Source: Oscillatoriaceae cyanobacterium Prado104 (GTDB lineage Bacteria; Cyanobacteriota; Cyanobacteriia; Cyanobacteriales; Microcoleaceae). Taken from it: a DNA stretch of 51,475 bases. Shown in pieces: positions 15,025 to 23,923 of the stretch. Numbering within the stretch: position 1 is the first letter of the stretch; each line of letters begins with the position of its first letter. The notes under the pieces were generated by a model, which saw only the letters and a program-made list of their open reading frames with translations, did not search any database and was not told the DNA's origin. Position numbers and translations under genes: made by a program. The DNA lies in NCBI GenBank assembly GCA_025454405.1, contig JALOON010000050.1:1-51475 (forward strand), in the 5' to 3' direction.

Positions 15025-17604
15025 ATGATCGCAACCCGCAAACCGCAACAGTATCTGGCAGCCGGACTCAAACTATTGCTAGTCGCCTGCCTAATTTTCC
15101 TACTCAACATCACTCCAGTTATTGCCCAACCCATCCCGCGCCTCCAAATCCCCACCCTCATCGAACAACTCATCGATACTGACTTCCAAGTACGCCACGA
15201 AGCCAACGACACCCTGGTAAACCTTGGCGAGTCTGCCGTTCCCGCCCTGTGTCAAGCCCTCAACAGCGACAACCGCCAACTGCGCTGGCGGGCAGCCGCC
15301 GCCATCGCCAGTATCGGCAGCGATGCCGCGGCCGCCGTCCCCAACCTGACGCGCACCTTGCAAGATGAAGACCCCTACGTCCGCCGCATTGCCGCCTACG
15401 CCTTGGGAAAAATCGGCAAGCCCGCAACAACTGCCGTTCCCGACTTGATGCTGCTGCTTGACGGTAGCGATAAAAATCTTCGCCGCAGTGCCGCTTTTGC
15501 TTTGGGGCAAATCGGTTCCTCCGCTACTGCTGCTATCCCCGCATTAATTGCTCAATTGCAGGACAGCGATGCTACCGTTCGATCGAACAGTGCCCGCGCC
15601 TTGGGTAAAATTGGCAGCAACGCCAAACTCGCCGTTCCCGCCCTCATTTCCTTACTGCAAGACCCCGAAACCTCGGTTCGCGTCGCCTCAGCCAATGCCC
15701 TCGGACTGTTGGGATTGGAGGCAAAAGCAGCGGTTCCCAGCTTAAAAGTAGCGTTGCAAGACAGCAGCCAGTCGGTGCGCACTCAAGCAGCCGATGCCTT
15801 GGGGAAAATTGGGGCAGCCGCTTTTGATGCCATCCCCGCCTTAACTCAAGCTTTGCAGGATGAAAATTTAGCCGTTCGCGAAAATGCCGCCCGAGGGTTG
15901 GGGGGAATTGCTGTGGTGTTTCAAGACAAGGCAGATGTCCTGTCTGCCGGGGAATTAGCCCAGCGCATCGCCGCCCTGCAACCCGCCCTCGCCCTAGCAG
16001 AAGACACGAAAACGTCATTGCCAGAAGAATACATCGCCACCATCCGCCGCCCCTTGCTGGCGCTGCAAGCAGAACAAGACAGCCGAATTTTTGAACGGAT
16101 TTTGGCTTGGATAGTGCAACACAAATGGTGGCTGGCAGTCTTGCTGTATCCGCTAGTAATGCTTTCGATTTGGGGGATATTGCTGCGAGTGCGTCCCCTG
16201 TGGCTGCTGCGCCTCAACGATGCCCTCAAGCCCTATACCGATATCCCAATTCCGATGTTGGGTATCAGCGTTCCCATCCGAACGGTGTTGTTTCTGGTGT
16301 TTTTCCACTACCGCCCCCGCGTGTTGGATGCCTGGGTGGCGAAGTATGCGACTGTTGCCCGCAAGGAGTTTGAGTCTAAGGATACTGTACGCGATCGCCT
16401 GTTGTACGTGCCGGTGGCGATCGTCAAAGATGGCGCGACTCTTCCCCAACTCGCGCCCGAGGATTTGCGCCCGACTTTTGCCAAGCAGCGCAGTTGCTTG
16501 TTGATTTGGGGTGAAGGAGGGGCGGGCAAAACCACCACGGCCTGTCAAATTGCCCGCTGGGCAATGTCGGAACTACCGGAACAGCGCCTTTGTACCCAGC
16601 AAATGTTGCCCGTATTGTTGGAAGAGGACCTGCGTTTGGTGGAGGGGAAATCGCCCTTGTTGGAAGCAATTCGCGGGCAGTTGCAATATCTGATTGATGA
16701 AGCGGAACCGATCGCGGAAGAATTGTTGGTACGCTTGTTGAGGGAAAGGCGAATTTTAGTAATTGTCGATCGATTTTCCGAACTGAATTCGGTCACGCGA
16801 GATGCTTTGCAACTGACTGCGCCGGATTTTCCGATTAATGCTTTAGTCGTGACTTCCCGGCAGGAAGAATCGTTGGATAAAGTGAGCAAAACTGCGATCG
16901 CACCTTTACGCATTGAGGGCAATCGTTTGTCTTCTTTTATGGAAGCTTATTTAACGCAACGCGGCAAGCGAGATTTGTTTGCCGACGCTGATTTTTTTGC
17001 TGCTTGCAGTCGGTTGTCGGATTTAGTCGGACAGCGGCAAATTACGGTGCTGCTAGCTAAACTATATGCCGAACATATTATCGCGATCGCATCGGGAATT
17101 ACCGCCAATGATTTCCCCGAAAACATCCCCGATTTGATGCTAACTTATCTCAACGAACTCAATCGCGGTGATGGGGAAGATAAAACAGACGATCGCGCGG
17201 TACAACAAGATGCTAAAGCGATCGCCTGGGAATGTGTTAAAATTCAATATCGATCGGGAATTGCCGATCGCAAAGATGTTTTAGCTGTGTTAGATAATGA
17301 TGAAAATCGGCTAAAATATTTAGAGAAGCGGTTGCATTTAATTCAAGCAATTGGAGCAGCTAAGGAAAAGATTCGTTTTTCTCTGGAACCCCTAGCCGAA
17401 TATTTGGCAGCATTCTACGTGTTGGAAAACTACGGACAAGATAAAGGGAAATGGCGGAGGTTTTTCAAGGCGAGCGAGTTATTCGCGATCGAGGAAGTGA
17501 AAGGATTTTTCTGCGCCCTACGCGATTGCTGTCAAGCTAAGGGCAGTTCGTTCGATATTCCACCTTTTGTACTTGGCGAAATCGAACAGAAATTGAATGT
17601 TTGA
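15025..17604 (+). CDS. Exported HEAT-repeat sensor fused to membrane-anchored NACHT-like NTPase
   Basis: ATG 15025 is preferred over the in-frame TTG at 15010 because GGAA lies nine bases before it and a signal sequence follows (AGLKLLLVACLIFLLNITPV, ending AQP). The 859-residue protein has about seven HEAT repeats (residues 40-300; repeated VRxxAAxALGKIG and AVPALIxLLQD), a membrane helix at about 368-387 (WWLAVLLYPLVMLSIWGILL), then an NTPase. Walker A is GEGGAGKTT (about 496-504) and the Walker B strand is RILVIVD. A helical C-terminus with FSLEPLAEYLAAFYVL resembles the end of NACHT/STAND ATPases. If the signal acts as read, the HEAT repeats face the periplasm and the NTPase the cytosol, a transmembrane switch design. 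The trigger and output are unknown. Confidence 0.85.
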   Translation: MIATRKPQQYLAAGLKLLLVACLIFLLNITPVIAQPIPRLQIPTLIEQLIDTDFQVRHEANDTLVNLGESAVPALCQALNSDNRQLRWRAAAAIASIGSDAAAAVPNLTRTLQDEDPYVRRIAAYALGKIGKPATTAVPDLMLLLDGSDKNLRRSAAFALGQIGSSATAAIPALIAQLQDSDATVRSNSARALGKIGSNAKLAVPALISLLQDPETSVRVASANALGLLGLEAKAAVPSLKVALQDSSQSVRTQAADALGKIGAAAFDAIPALTQALQDENLAVRENAARGLGGIAVVFQDKADVLSAGELAQRIAALQPALALAEDTKTSLPEEYIATIRRPLLALQAEQDSRIFERILAWIVQHKWWLAVLLYPLVMLSIWGILLRVRPLWLLRLNDALKPYTDIPIPMLGISVPIRTVLFLVFFHYRPRVLDAWVAKYATVARKEFESKDTVRDRLLYVPVAIVKDGATLPQLAPEDLRPTFAKQRSCLLIWGEGGAGKTTTACQIARWAMSELPEQRLCTQQMLPVLLEEDLRLVEGKSPLLEAIRGQLQYLIDEAEPIAEELLVRLLRERRILVIVDRFSELNSVTRDALQLTAPDFPINALVVTSRQEESLDKVSKTAIAPLRIEGNRLSSFMEAYLTQRGKRDLFADADFFAACSRLSDLVGQRQITVLLAKLYAEHIIAIASGITANDFPENIPDLMLTYLNELNRGDGEDKTDDRAVQQDAKAIAWECVKIQYRSGIADRKDVLAVLDNDENRLKYLEKRLHLIQAIGAAKEKIRFSLEPLAEYLAAFYVLENYGQDKGKWRRFFKASELFAIEEVKGFFCALRDCCQAKGSSFDIPPFVLGEIEQKLNV

Positions 17605-17648
17605 AATCGATTTGGATGGAAATAATACTAAATCCGAGTTGGTCACTT

Positions 17649-17996
17649 TTAATAAACCTCGCTGTCTTCCATAGCTTCATCATTTTCTTTAATTGCTAGT
17701 TCTATTTCATCTGAATATGCTTCAGCATAAGCCCAGGCATTTGCCAGATCTGCCGCGCCAATAGTGGGATAACTTTCTAGTAAATCCGCTTCGCTGTATC
17801 CGATGCGGCGAGCTTCAACCAGCACCCAAATAGGGATGCGAGTATTAGCAATTCTCGCATCACCACCGCATACGCCGGGAGTTTTTTCGATTCCTTGCCA
17901 CGTATTGCTTAAACTTTGGACTAATAGCTGGATTGCTTGAGTTTTTTCACCTGGAGTTAAGGCTAGCAGTTGCTTTTCTAATTCTTTGAGTGTCAT
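17649..17996 (-). CDS. DUF433 antitoxin-like protein
   Basis: The complete 115-residue DUF433 protein opens with a helix LEKQLLALTPGEKTQAIQLL followed by the core NTWQGIEKTPGVCGGDARI, NTRIPIWVLVEARRIG, LLESYPTIGAADLANAWAYA and an acidic tail. The fold is a small helix-turn-helix-like domain, and family members usually pair with DUF5615 PIN-like toxins. Here no toxin gene follows: the downstream neighbour is the convergent NACHT gene. It is 27 bases downstream of lepB on the same strand and may be co-transcribed with it. This is one of four DUF433 loci in the window. Confidence 0.85.
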   Translation of the reverse strand: MTLKELEKQLLALTPGEKTQAIQLLVQSLSNTWQGIEKTPGVCGGDARIANTRIPIWVLVEARRIGYSEADLLESYPTIGAADLANAWAYAEAYSDEIELAIKENDEAMEDSEVY

Positions 17997-18023
17997 TTTT
18001 TGCTATTCCATTTCGGGTAAAAC

Positions 18024-18602
18024 TTACTTTAAATTAGCATTAGGATCGCCCAGCCGATCGAGCGGCCAAGAACGCACAATTGCTTTACCAATAATTCGAT
18101 CGCGCGTTACAAATCCCCAAAAATGTCCGTCGCAGCTTTGATTGCGGTTATCTCCCAACATCAAATAAGAATTCGGCGGGACTGTCGCGGGTCCCCAATT
18201 GTAAAGGGGCGATCGTGCGGGATAAGATTCTTGCAGTTGCTCGCCGTTAACGTAGATTTTTCCCGATTTTACCTCAACGCGATCGCCCGGTAATCCGATC
18301 GCCCGCTTGATAAAAGGGTCGCGAGAATTTGGAGGCAAACCGCAAGCAGTCACTGCTGATTCTGGCGCGGTAAATACTACAATATCGCCCCGCTGCGGGT
18401 CTTGAAAATGATAGCTCAATTTATCTACAATCAGGCGATCGTCAATTTCTAATGTTGGCTGCATCGAACCGGAAGCTATATAAAATGACTGCGCCACAGC
18501 GGTGCGAATTCCAAAGGCGAAAAATAAACTCAATCCAATTGTTTTGCACAATTCGATTGCCATATCCGATTTTTTTTGCGGTTGATTCGGTTGATTTGAC
18601 AT
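18024..18602 (-). CDS. lepB: Signal peptidase I
   Basis: The protein cleaves signal peptides from exported proteins on the periplasmic side of the cytoplasmic or thylakoid membrane. The start at 18602 (MSNQPNQPQKK) gives 192 residues, normal for a cyanobacterial type I signal peptidase; the in-frame ATG 72 bases upstream would add an atypical hydrophobic stretch. One N-terminal membrane helix (CKTIGLSLFFAFGIRTAVA) precedes the catalytic Ser46 in SGSMQPTL. The Lys of the Ser-Lys dyad is K99 in DPFIKRAIGLPGDRVEV, and the C-terminal signature GDNRNQSCDGHFWG is present. All catalytic elements are intact. A DUF433 gene follows 27 bases downstream. Confidence 0.95.
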   Translation of the reverse strand: MSNQPNQPQKKSDMAIELCKTIGLSLFFAFGIRTAVAQSFYIASGSMQPTLEIDDRLIVDKLSYHFQDPQRGDIVVFTAPESAVTACGLPPNSRDPFIKRAIGLPGDRVEVKSGKIYVNGEQLQESYPARSPLYNWGPATVPPNSYLMLGDNRNQSCDGHFWGFVTRDRIIGKAIVRSWPLDRLGDPNANLK

Positions 18603-18951
18603 GGAAATAACTAAAAACAAACAAACATCGATCGGCAATAAGTAAGTCCGCCTAATTAAACGCAAAAGCTGCATTGCCTAAAAGTCGATCGAGCAGGCTT
18701 TCTGACTTCTGACTGATGGTTGATGTCTGATGACTGATTCGGTAAGGTGCGTCGCTTTTCGATTGTCAATTTTTTTCGGGCTTGTCGGTGGCGGTACACC
18801 CTACGACTGATGACCGAATCGCAACTAAACAATTATCAATCAATTTTGCTTGTGGCGGAAGCTATACCTGACGGCAGGCTACGCCAACGCTTTCCGACGA
18901 TCGACGATCGACTCTCAACTATCAACTATCAACTCTTTCTCGGCCAATTGT
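18603..18951. other. Intergenic repeats
   Basis: No gene is seen. The stretch holds a degenerate GGTGCGTCGC element (about 18742-18805), a GCGGAAGC ... GCTTTCCG inverted remnant (about 18856-18896, including GGCAGGCTACGCCAACGC) and a short heptad array of CTATCAA/CTCTCAA units (about 18906-18935). Confidence 0.6.
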
Positions 18952-19353
18952 TCAATCTTCCAACTGCGAAGCAGATACTTCAACAGCCGTAACATCGATC
19001 GTACCGGGCGGCGTCAAGCGGTAAAAATGACCCTGTTCGATTTTCAAAGGTTCCCCGCAGTTAGGACACTGAATTTGAGTTTGATTTAAAGCTGGAAATT
19101 CGTACTGACAGACAGGACAACTGCCTTCTATTAAGTTGCGTTTCAGCCACCACTGAAGCGCCACAAAAGCCACCACAGGAGTCAGCAGCAACAAACCTAC
19201 TAAAATTAAGATTGATTTAACTATCCAGCCCAAACCAATTGACGCCAACAGCCACGCGATGCCTAGCAGGATCAGCCAATTGCTAATAACGGGTAGTTTT
19301 AAAGAGATTTTGGGGCTCCCTTGATTCACGGCGATCTCCTTATATGTTTCCAT
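18952..19353 (-). CDS. Two-helix membrane protein with zinc ribbon
   Basis: No characterised family is recognised. The 133-residue protein has a short N-terminus, two adjacent membrane helices (WLILLGIAWLLASIGLGWIV and LILVGLLLLTPVVAFVALQW), then a cytosolic zinc ribbon with CPVC and CPNC about 18 residues apart. A polar C-terminus ends VEVSASQLED. It resembles conserved hypothetical proteins of cyanobacteria that pair a membrane hairpin with a rubredoxin-like ribbon. It stands alone between repeats. Metal binding is likely; the role is unknown. Confidence 0.75.
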   Translation of the reverse strand: METYKEIAVNQGSPKISLKLPVISNWLILLGIAWLLASIGLGWIVKSILILVGLLLLTPVVAFVALQWWLKRNLIEGSCPVCQYEFPALNQTQIQCPNCGEPLKIEQGHFYRLTPPGTIDVTAVEVSASQLED

Positions 19354-19551
19354 GCAGTCCTAACTCTATCGTACTGATAAATTTAGAAAGGCGTGCGGTC
19401 TTATTTTCTCATTGTACGCACAAAAACCGCTCTCTACATTAAATAGTTGACAGTTGACAGTGATGTTTTGAAAGCGGGGATTTTCACCTAGTCCTAAAAA
19501 CAATTTTCCAATTCAGGGCCGGGGCTTGAGACCCTTAATATTTGGCAAAGT
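19354..19551. other. Intergenic
   Basis: A three-unit TTGACAG heptad remnant is at about 19443-19465. Nothing else is recognised. Confidence 0.5.
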
Positions 19552-20691
19552 TTAATCTGGAGCAGAAAGCTGGAATATCCCTAATAATAACCGACAAAGG
19601 GATTGAGAACTAAATGCTGCTAGAGTCTGTTCTCTCAAAAAGTCGCGATCGCACCTGGGATCGTTACCCTGCAAGATTTCGATACAGGCTAACGCTACTG
19701 CTTCCGAGTTTCGGTGGGGAACTCGCCACCCCAGTTTACCATCTTGCAGGGGGTCTGCTGAACCGTCCGCATTCCCCGCGAGTACGGGCAATCCGCAAGC
19801 CAGCGCTTCTAAATAAACTATACCAAATCCCTCTTGAGATGGCATGACAAAAGCATCAGCTAGCTGATAGTATGCAGCTAAATTTTCTGTCGCTACAAAG
19901 CCTGCAAAGACGACTCTTTCAGCTACTCCCAGATCTGCAGCGAGTTGGGCTAATCTGGGTCGATCGTCCCCCCGTCCGACAACTAAATATTTAACATTTG
20001 GAAAGTTTTTTGCTATGTGTGGCAAAGCTTGAATTGTCACATCAATGCCTTTATAAAAATCGCTAGATCGCAATCTCGATACTGTCAGCAATATTTGAGC
20101 ATCATGCAAATTGTACTGCGTTAATAAATCCTCTGATTTCGGGGCAATATCAAATATTTCTCCATCTACGGTACAGGGGATAATTTGAAATTTGGCGGGA
20201 TTGAGATTGTTGGTCGCGCAAGTGCGATCGCGCGTGTACTTGCTAATAGTCCAAATGCTGTCAGCCTGTTGCATTGCCGCGCGCTCTCTCGAAGCTAGCA
20301 GTTCCCATACTTCCTTACCGTAAGTTAAAATTGTATAGGGAATTCCCAGTGGATGACAGAAACTTTGAATCAGCGGCGCGAGTTTAATGTGACCGCAAAA
20401 CACCCGCTGCGGTCGTTTTTGCAGCAAAAAACTGAGCAATATTGCAGCAAATTTCAGACGCCCCAGCCAAGGATTGCCAGTTTTTAAATAAAAAAATCTG
20501 AGATATTCCGACTCGTAATGATTGTCACAGTCAGGAGAATCGCGCAACAGCAAAACCTCAGCTTTCGATGGATAATTTGTTGTTTTAGAAATCGATAAAT
20601 AAGCTTTCAAAATATCTCGAACGTAAGATTGAATTCCGCCTTCGCTACCAAATATTTCCAAAAAACAAAACAAGTAATTTGCCGAGCGCAT
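19552..20691 (-). CDS. GT4-family glycosyltransferase
   Basis: The 379-residue protein has the GT-B fold of family 4. The N-terminal domain has FGSEGGIQSYVRDIL (donor or acceptor loop after strand 1). The C-terminal domain has LLTVSRLRSSDFYKGIDVTI, VVGRGDDRPRL and the nucleotide-sugar motif PSQEGFGIVYLEALACGLPV, with the two glutamates seven residues apart. It lacks membrane helices and is probably cytosolic or peripheral. It would add a sugar from an NDP-sugar to a lipid carrier or polysaccharide. It is monocistronic; the acceptor is not deducible. Confidence 0.88.
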   Translation of the reverse strand: MRSANYLFCFLEIFGSEGGIQSYVRDILKAYLSISKTTNYPSKAEVLLLRDSPDCDNHYESEYLRFFYLKTGNPWLGRLKFAAILLSFLLQKRPQRVFCGHIKLAPLIQSFCHPLGIPYTILTYGKEVWELLASRERAAMQQADSIWTISKYTRDRTCATNNLNPAKFQIIPCTVDGEIFDIAPKSEDLLTQYNLHDAQILLTVSRLRSSDFYKGIDVTIQALPHIAKNFPNVKYLVVGRGDDRPRLAQLAADLGVAERVVFAGFVATENLAAYYQLADAFVMPSQEGFGIVYLEALACGLPVLAGNADGSADPLQDGKLGWRVPHRNSEAVALACIEILQGNDPRCDRDFLREQTLAAFSSQSLCRLLLGIFQLSAPD

Positions 20692-20694
20692 CTT

Positions 20695-20815
20695 GTAGAT
20701 TTTAGATTTTAGATTTGACTATTTTAGATTTGACTATTTTAGATCTAATCTTAAAGATTTTAGATTTTAGATTTGACTATTTTAGATCGCATCTTAGAGA
20801 TTTTAGATTTTAGAG
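20695..20815. repeat. AT-rich TTTTAGA heptad array
   Basis: Repeated TTTTAGA and TTTGACTATTTTAGA units make an irregular heptad array directly upstream of the glycosyltransferase start, occupying its leader. A related AAAATCT motif precedes serS at about 21308-21320. Confidence 0.8.
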
Positions 20816-20820
20816 TAGTT

Positions 20821-20907
20821 CAATAAATGTAGGGGCGTACTATTTGGGCGACAATTTATGCCCAAAATCCTCGATCGTATGTCCAAATGCTTCACCCTTG
20901 GCCCCAC
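20821..20907. repeat. Dispersed 85-bp repeat, copy A
   Basis: CAATAAATGTAGGGGCGTAC, then TATTTGGGCGACAATTTATG, then TGTCCAAATGCTTCACCC reappear with few changes in inverted orientation at 43175-43258. It has no coding capacity and no obvious terminal inverted repeats. Confidence 0.8.
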
Positions 20908-21325
20908 CAGCCACGATCGAGTCTGGGTGCATAATTTCTTTTTTACCAGATGCCAAATGTCAACTGTCAAAAGATTTTCGATTTTCGATTGGGTGAAGCG
21001 TAGCGGAGGGATGGGTAGATGGGGATATTTTTTACTCTTCCCTCTTCCTTCTTCCTTCTTCCTTCGAGGCAAACAAAAAGCCCCCCGCCATCGCTGACAG
21101 AGGGAGAAAATTATCAGGGTGCATCTACTAATGGACTCATTATAGCATTGTTTTGTGGGGTGTCACCCCCGATGGGTGACACCAGAGGCGGATTTTCATG
21201 AAAATAAATTATATTTGCAGCCTAAAAAATTAATAAAAGCTATGACAGGGAGAAGATCGTCTCGGATGGTATATAATTGAAGGTTTGAAAAGTAACATCT
21301 AAGACCTAAAATCTAAAATCAATCC
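20908..21325. other. Intergenic upstream of serS
   Basis: There is no convincing gene. It includes a short CTTCCTT run (21044-21064), a small GGGGTGTCACCCCC palindrome near 21158, and AT-rich DNA before serS that probably holds its promoter. Confidence 0.5.
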
Positions 21326-22606
21326 GTGTTAGACCTCAAATTAATCCGAGAAAATCCGCAAGCCGTGCTGGAGGGCCTCAAAACTCGCGGAGGGAACTAT
21401 GAAATCGAGCCAATTTTGCAGTTAGACAAACAGCAGCGGGAACTAGAATCAAAACGATCGCAACTGCAAGCCCGCAGCAATGAGATTGCCAAGCTCATCG
21501 GTAAAAAGCGCGCCTCCGGTTTACCGCTCGACTCGCCGGAAATTCAAGCTTTGCAAGCAGAAGGTAACGAAGTAGGAACGCAATCAAACGAAGTTCAAGC
21601 GCAAGAAAAAGAGCTCAAAACTCAAATAGAAGCCTTGTTATTACCGCTGCCAAACTTGCCGGGTAAATCGACTCCGCTAGGAAAAAATGAAGATGAAAAT
21701 GTCGAAATTCGGCGCTGGGGAGACGAATACATTCCGCAAAATTCAAATATTTTGCCGCATTGGGAAATCGGCGAAAAGTTAGGAATTATCAACTTTGAAC
21801 GGGCGGTAAAACTTGCTCAACCTCGATTTATTAGCTTGTTTGGAGCCGGGGCTGCGCTGGAAAGAGCGATTATTCAATTCATGCTCGATCGGCACATTCA
21901 AGCAGGTTATGTAGAAGTAATTCCGCCATTTTTAGTTAACACTGAATCGCTGACGGCGAGCGGTCAACTGCCGAAATTTGGCGAAGAAAGTTTCAAGTGC
22001 GATCGAGACGATTTGTGGTTGATTCCAACTTCTGAAGTTCCGGTTGTCAATCTATATCGGGGAGAAATATTAACAGCCGAACAATTGCCAATAAATCACT
22101 GTTCCTACACTCCTTGTTTTAGGCGGGAAGCGGGAAGTTACGGCAAAGATACGCGGGGATTAATTCGACTGCACCAATTCAATAAAGTCGAATTAGTCAA
22201 ATTCGTGCATCCGAACACATCGGAACAAGAACACGAAAAATTAGTGCGAGATGCCGAAGGAGTTTTGCAAGCGTTGAAATTGCCTTATCGGACGATCGAA
22301 CTCTGTACTGGCGATTTAGGTTTTGCGGCGGTTAAAACCTACGATTTAGAAGTTTGGCTGCCTTCTGCAGGCAAATACCGGGAGATTTCGAGTTGTTCAA
22401 ACGTCGGAGATTTTCAGGCGCGGCGGGCAAACATTCGCTTTAAAGAAGCGGGGAAAAAAGGCACTCAATTCGTGCACGCCCTCAACGGTTCCGGTTTAGC
22501 TGTGGGGCGGACAATGGCTGCAATATTGGAGAATTACCAGCAGCCTGACGGAACGGTAAAAGTGCCGGAAGTGCTGCAACAATACTTGCATCGCGATTTG
22601 TTGTAG
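21326..22606 (+). CDS. serS: Seryl-tRNA synthetase
   Basis: The enzyme charges tRNA(Ser) with serine in the cytosol. The 426-residue length and the GTG start giving MLDLKLIRENPQAV match the family. The N-terminal coiled-coil arm that grips the tRNA long variable arm spans about residues 27-105 (QLDKQQRELESKRSQLQARS...). Class II motifs are intact: LIPTSEVPVVNLY, motif 2 PCFRREAGSYGKDTRGLIR followed by LHQFNKVE, and motif 3 NGSGLAVGRTMAAILEN. It is a single gene followed by a hairpin at 22625-22679. Confidence 0.98.
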   Translation: MLDLKLIRENPQAVLEGLKTRGGNYEIEPILQLDKQQRELESKRSQLQARSNEIAKLIGKKRASGLPLDSPEIQALQAEGNEVGTQSNEVQAQEKELKTQIEALLLPLPNLPGKSTPLGKNEDENVEIRRWGDEYIPQNSNILPHWEIGEKLGIINFERAVKLAQPRFISLFGAGAALERAIIQFMLDRHIQAGYVEVIPPFLVNTESLTASGQLPKFGEESFKCDRDDLWLIPTSEVPVVNLYRGEILTAEQLPINHCSYTPCFRREAGSYGKDTRGLIRLHQFNKVELVKFVHPNTSEQEHEKLVRDAEGVLQALKLPYRTIELCTGDLGFAAVKTYDLEVWLPSAGKYREISSCSNVGDFQARRANIRFKEAGKKGTQFVHALNGSGLAVGRTMAAILENYQQPDGTVKVPEVLQQYLHRDLL

Positions 22607-22624
22607 GGACTGAATATATTGTAT

Positions 22625-22679
22625 GGTGCGTCATGCTTTGAGGTAGTAGGAAAACTCTAACTTTCAGGGATGACGCACC
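22625..22679. repeat. Inverted repeat GGTGCGTCAT / ATGACGCACC
   Basis: Perfect ten-base arms at 22625-22634 and 22670-22679 lie between the convergent serS and hicA genes. The arm sequence is the same family as at 11065-11122. It could act as a terminator for both genes. Confidence 0.65.
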
Positions 22680-22690
22680 TTTCTTATTAC

Positions 22691-22918
22691 TTATAATAAA
22701 TCTAAAAATTTATCGAGGTCTATGCGAGCCTGTTTTAAGATTTGAGCTAGAGTAGAACGCTTAACTGAGCGATGAGCTGGAACGGTCAATTTCAAGACTT
22801 CATCGGGCATAGCTTTTTGCAGCCGGATGTGGCTGCCCCGCTGGCGGACAATTACCCATCCATCTCGCTCTAGAGCAGCGATAATCTGAGTGTAAGGAAG
22901 ATTGGGAACTTTGCTCAC
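22691..22918 (-). CDS. hicA: HicA-type mRNA interferase toxin
   Basis: The 75-residue protein has the double-stranded-RNA-binding-like HicA fold: LPYTQIIAALERDGWVIVRQ, then GSHIRL with catalytic His30, and VPAHRSVKRSTLAQILKQAR. It cleaves mRNA when free. Its ATG overlaps the hicB stop by four bases (ATGA at 22915-22918). The order here is antitoxin first, then toxin; both are intact. Confidence 0.92.
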   Translation of the reverse strand: MSKVPNLPYTQIIAALERDGWVIVRQRGSHIRLQKAMPDEVLKLTVPAHRSVKRSTLAQILKQARIDLDKFLDLL

Positions 22919-23118
22919 AGCACCAATTCCCTCACGATCGCACCTTCGGAAATGCTCAATTCATCTTCGATAGGTTCCAAGTAAAGTTCGATCGCTTCTT
23001 GGATATTTGCTAATGCTTCGTCAATTGTTTCTCCTTCACTGATGCAGCCTGACAGTGAGGGAACATAGACTGTATATCCACCTTCGTCACTGGGTTCTAA
23101 TACGACTTTGATATTCAT
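22915..23118 (-). CDS. hicB: HicB-type antitoxin
   Basis: This 67-residue protein is the short HicB antitoxin with the partial RNase H fold (VVLEPSDEGGYTVYVPSLSG, CISEGETIDEALANIQEAIE). The C-terminus lacks a ribbon-helix-helix or HTH DNA-binding extension, so autoregulation may be weak or need a partner. It is translationally coupled to hicA. Confidence 0.92.
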   Translation of the reverse strand: MNIKVVLEPSDEGGYTVYVPSLSGCISEGETIDEALANIQEAIELYLEPIEDELSISEGAIVRELVL

Positions 23119-23176
23119 AATTTCGCAGGAGCGGTGACTTTTATATTATAAATGGTTTGGGGCGATATATGGTAAT

Positions 23177-23206
23177 GTGACAATTTGCCTGAGTCCTGGC
23201 TATAAT
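23177..23206 (+). promoter_or_regulatory. Candidate sigma-70 promoter
   Basis: GTGACA (23177-23182) and a perfect TATAAT (23201-23206) are separated by 18 bases, 20 bases before a small open frame at 23227. No experimental support exists. Confidence 0.45.
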
Positions 23207-23226
23207 GGAAAAGTTAAATATTAAAT

Positions 23227-23385
23227 ATGAAGGCAGCCTTAATACTACCTTTTAGGAAAAAAATTGTTATGGATGAAGCAATGCGTCCAGTTGCAGTGTC
23301 GATCGATTGCGAGGACGGGCAGGAAATCGAGCAACCGTTAGAAAGTGCGCGCGATCGAAAGCAAGAAAAATATAATTTATCCTAG
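23227..23385 (+). CDS. Small open frame, possible gene fragment
   Basis: This is a 52-residue frame, MKAALILPFRKKIVMDEAMR then PVAVSIDCEDGQEIEQPLES, ending KYNLS. The phrase about a diverged acidic EDGQEIEQPL stretch is reminiscent of the region before the DNA-binding part of some cyanobacterial sigma factors, so it may be a truncated fragment. A good promoter-like sequence precedes it. It could equally be a non-coding transcript. Bases 23386-23573 hold no other gene. Confidence 0.35.
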   Translation: MKAALILPFRKKIVMDEAMRPVAVSIDCEDGQEIEQPLESARDRKQEKYNLS

Positions 23386-23591
23386 TATGCTGGCATTGTT
23401 AAACTAACTCAATACCCGTTAGATTACCAGAGAAAAATTAGGGAGGAGTGGGATTGAGCCAAGGTTTGATTGTATTAGATAGCAAGTTCGATTTTTTTAA
23501 AGAGCGATCGCACTTTCATCGAAGTTTTGAAAAAAGTGCGATCGCGCTATAATAACAACTACATACATAATTCATGAATCCCCAAATTTCC

Positions 23592-23918
23592 ATGACCATC
23601 CAAGAATTAGAAGCACAACTCTTAGCCTTAACGCCAAGCGAGAAAGCTCAAATCATCCAATTATTAACCCAAAACTTAGCTAACACTTGGCAAGGAATCA
23701 GCAAAACTCCCGGTGTCTGCGGCGGGGATGCTTGTATTAGAAATACTCGGATTCCTGTTTGGGTGCTGGTAAGTTTTCGCCGCTTGGGTATGAACGAATC
23801 CCAACTCTTAAATAACTATCCCGCGCTAACTACTACCGATTTAGCAAATGCTTGGACTTATGCGGCTGCTTTTCCAGATGAAATTGAAATCGCTATCCGC
23901 GAGAATGACGGGGATTGA
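23592..23918 (+). CDS. DUF433 antitoxin-like protein
   Basis: The 108-residue DUF433 protein has LEAQLLALTPSEKAQIIQLL, NTWQGISKTPGVCGGDACI and NTRIPVWVLVSFRRLG. The start at 23592 is preferred over the ATG at 23574: the paralogue at 24783 has the homologous leader (AAATCCC-AAATTTC before ATGAC) without an upstream ATG. An apparent DUF5615 toxin remnant follows five bases after the stop. The gene itself is intact. Confidence 0.85.
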   Translation: MTIQELEAQLLALTPSEKAQIIQLLTQNLANTWQGISKTPGVCGGDACIRNTRIPVWVLVSFRRLGMNESQLLNNYPALTTTDLANAWTYAAAFPDEIEIAIRENDGD

Positions 23919-23923
23919 GATAA

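Noticed and set aside
15100..16548. Several antisense frames of 76-136 codons within the HEAT/NACHT gene
   Set aside because: All are shadows of a GC-rich repetitive coding sequence; none has a family motif.
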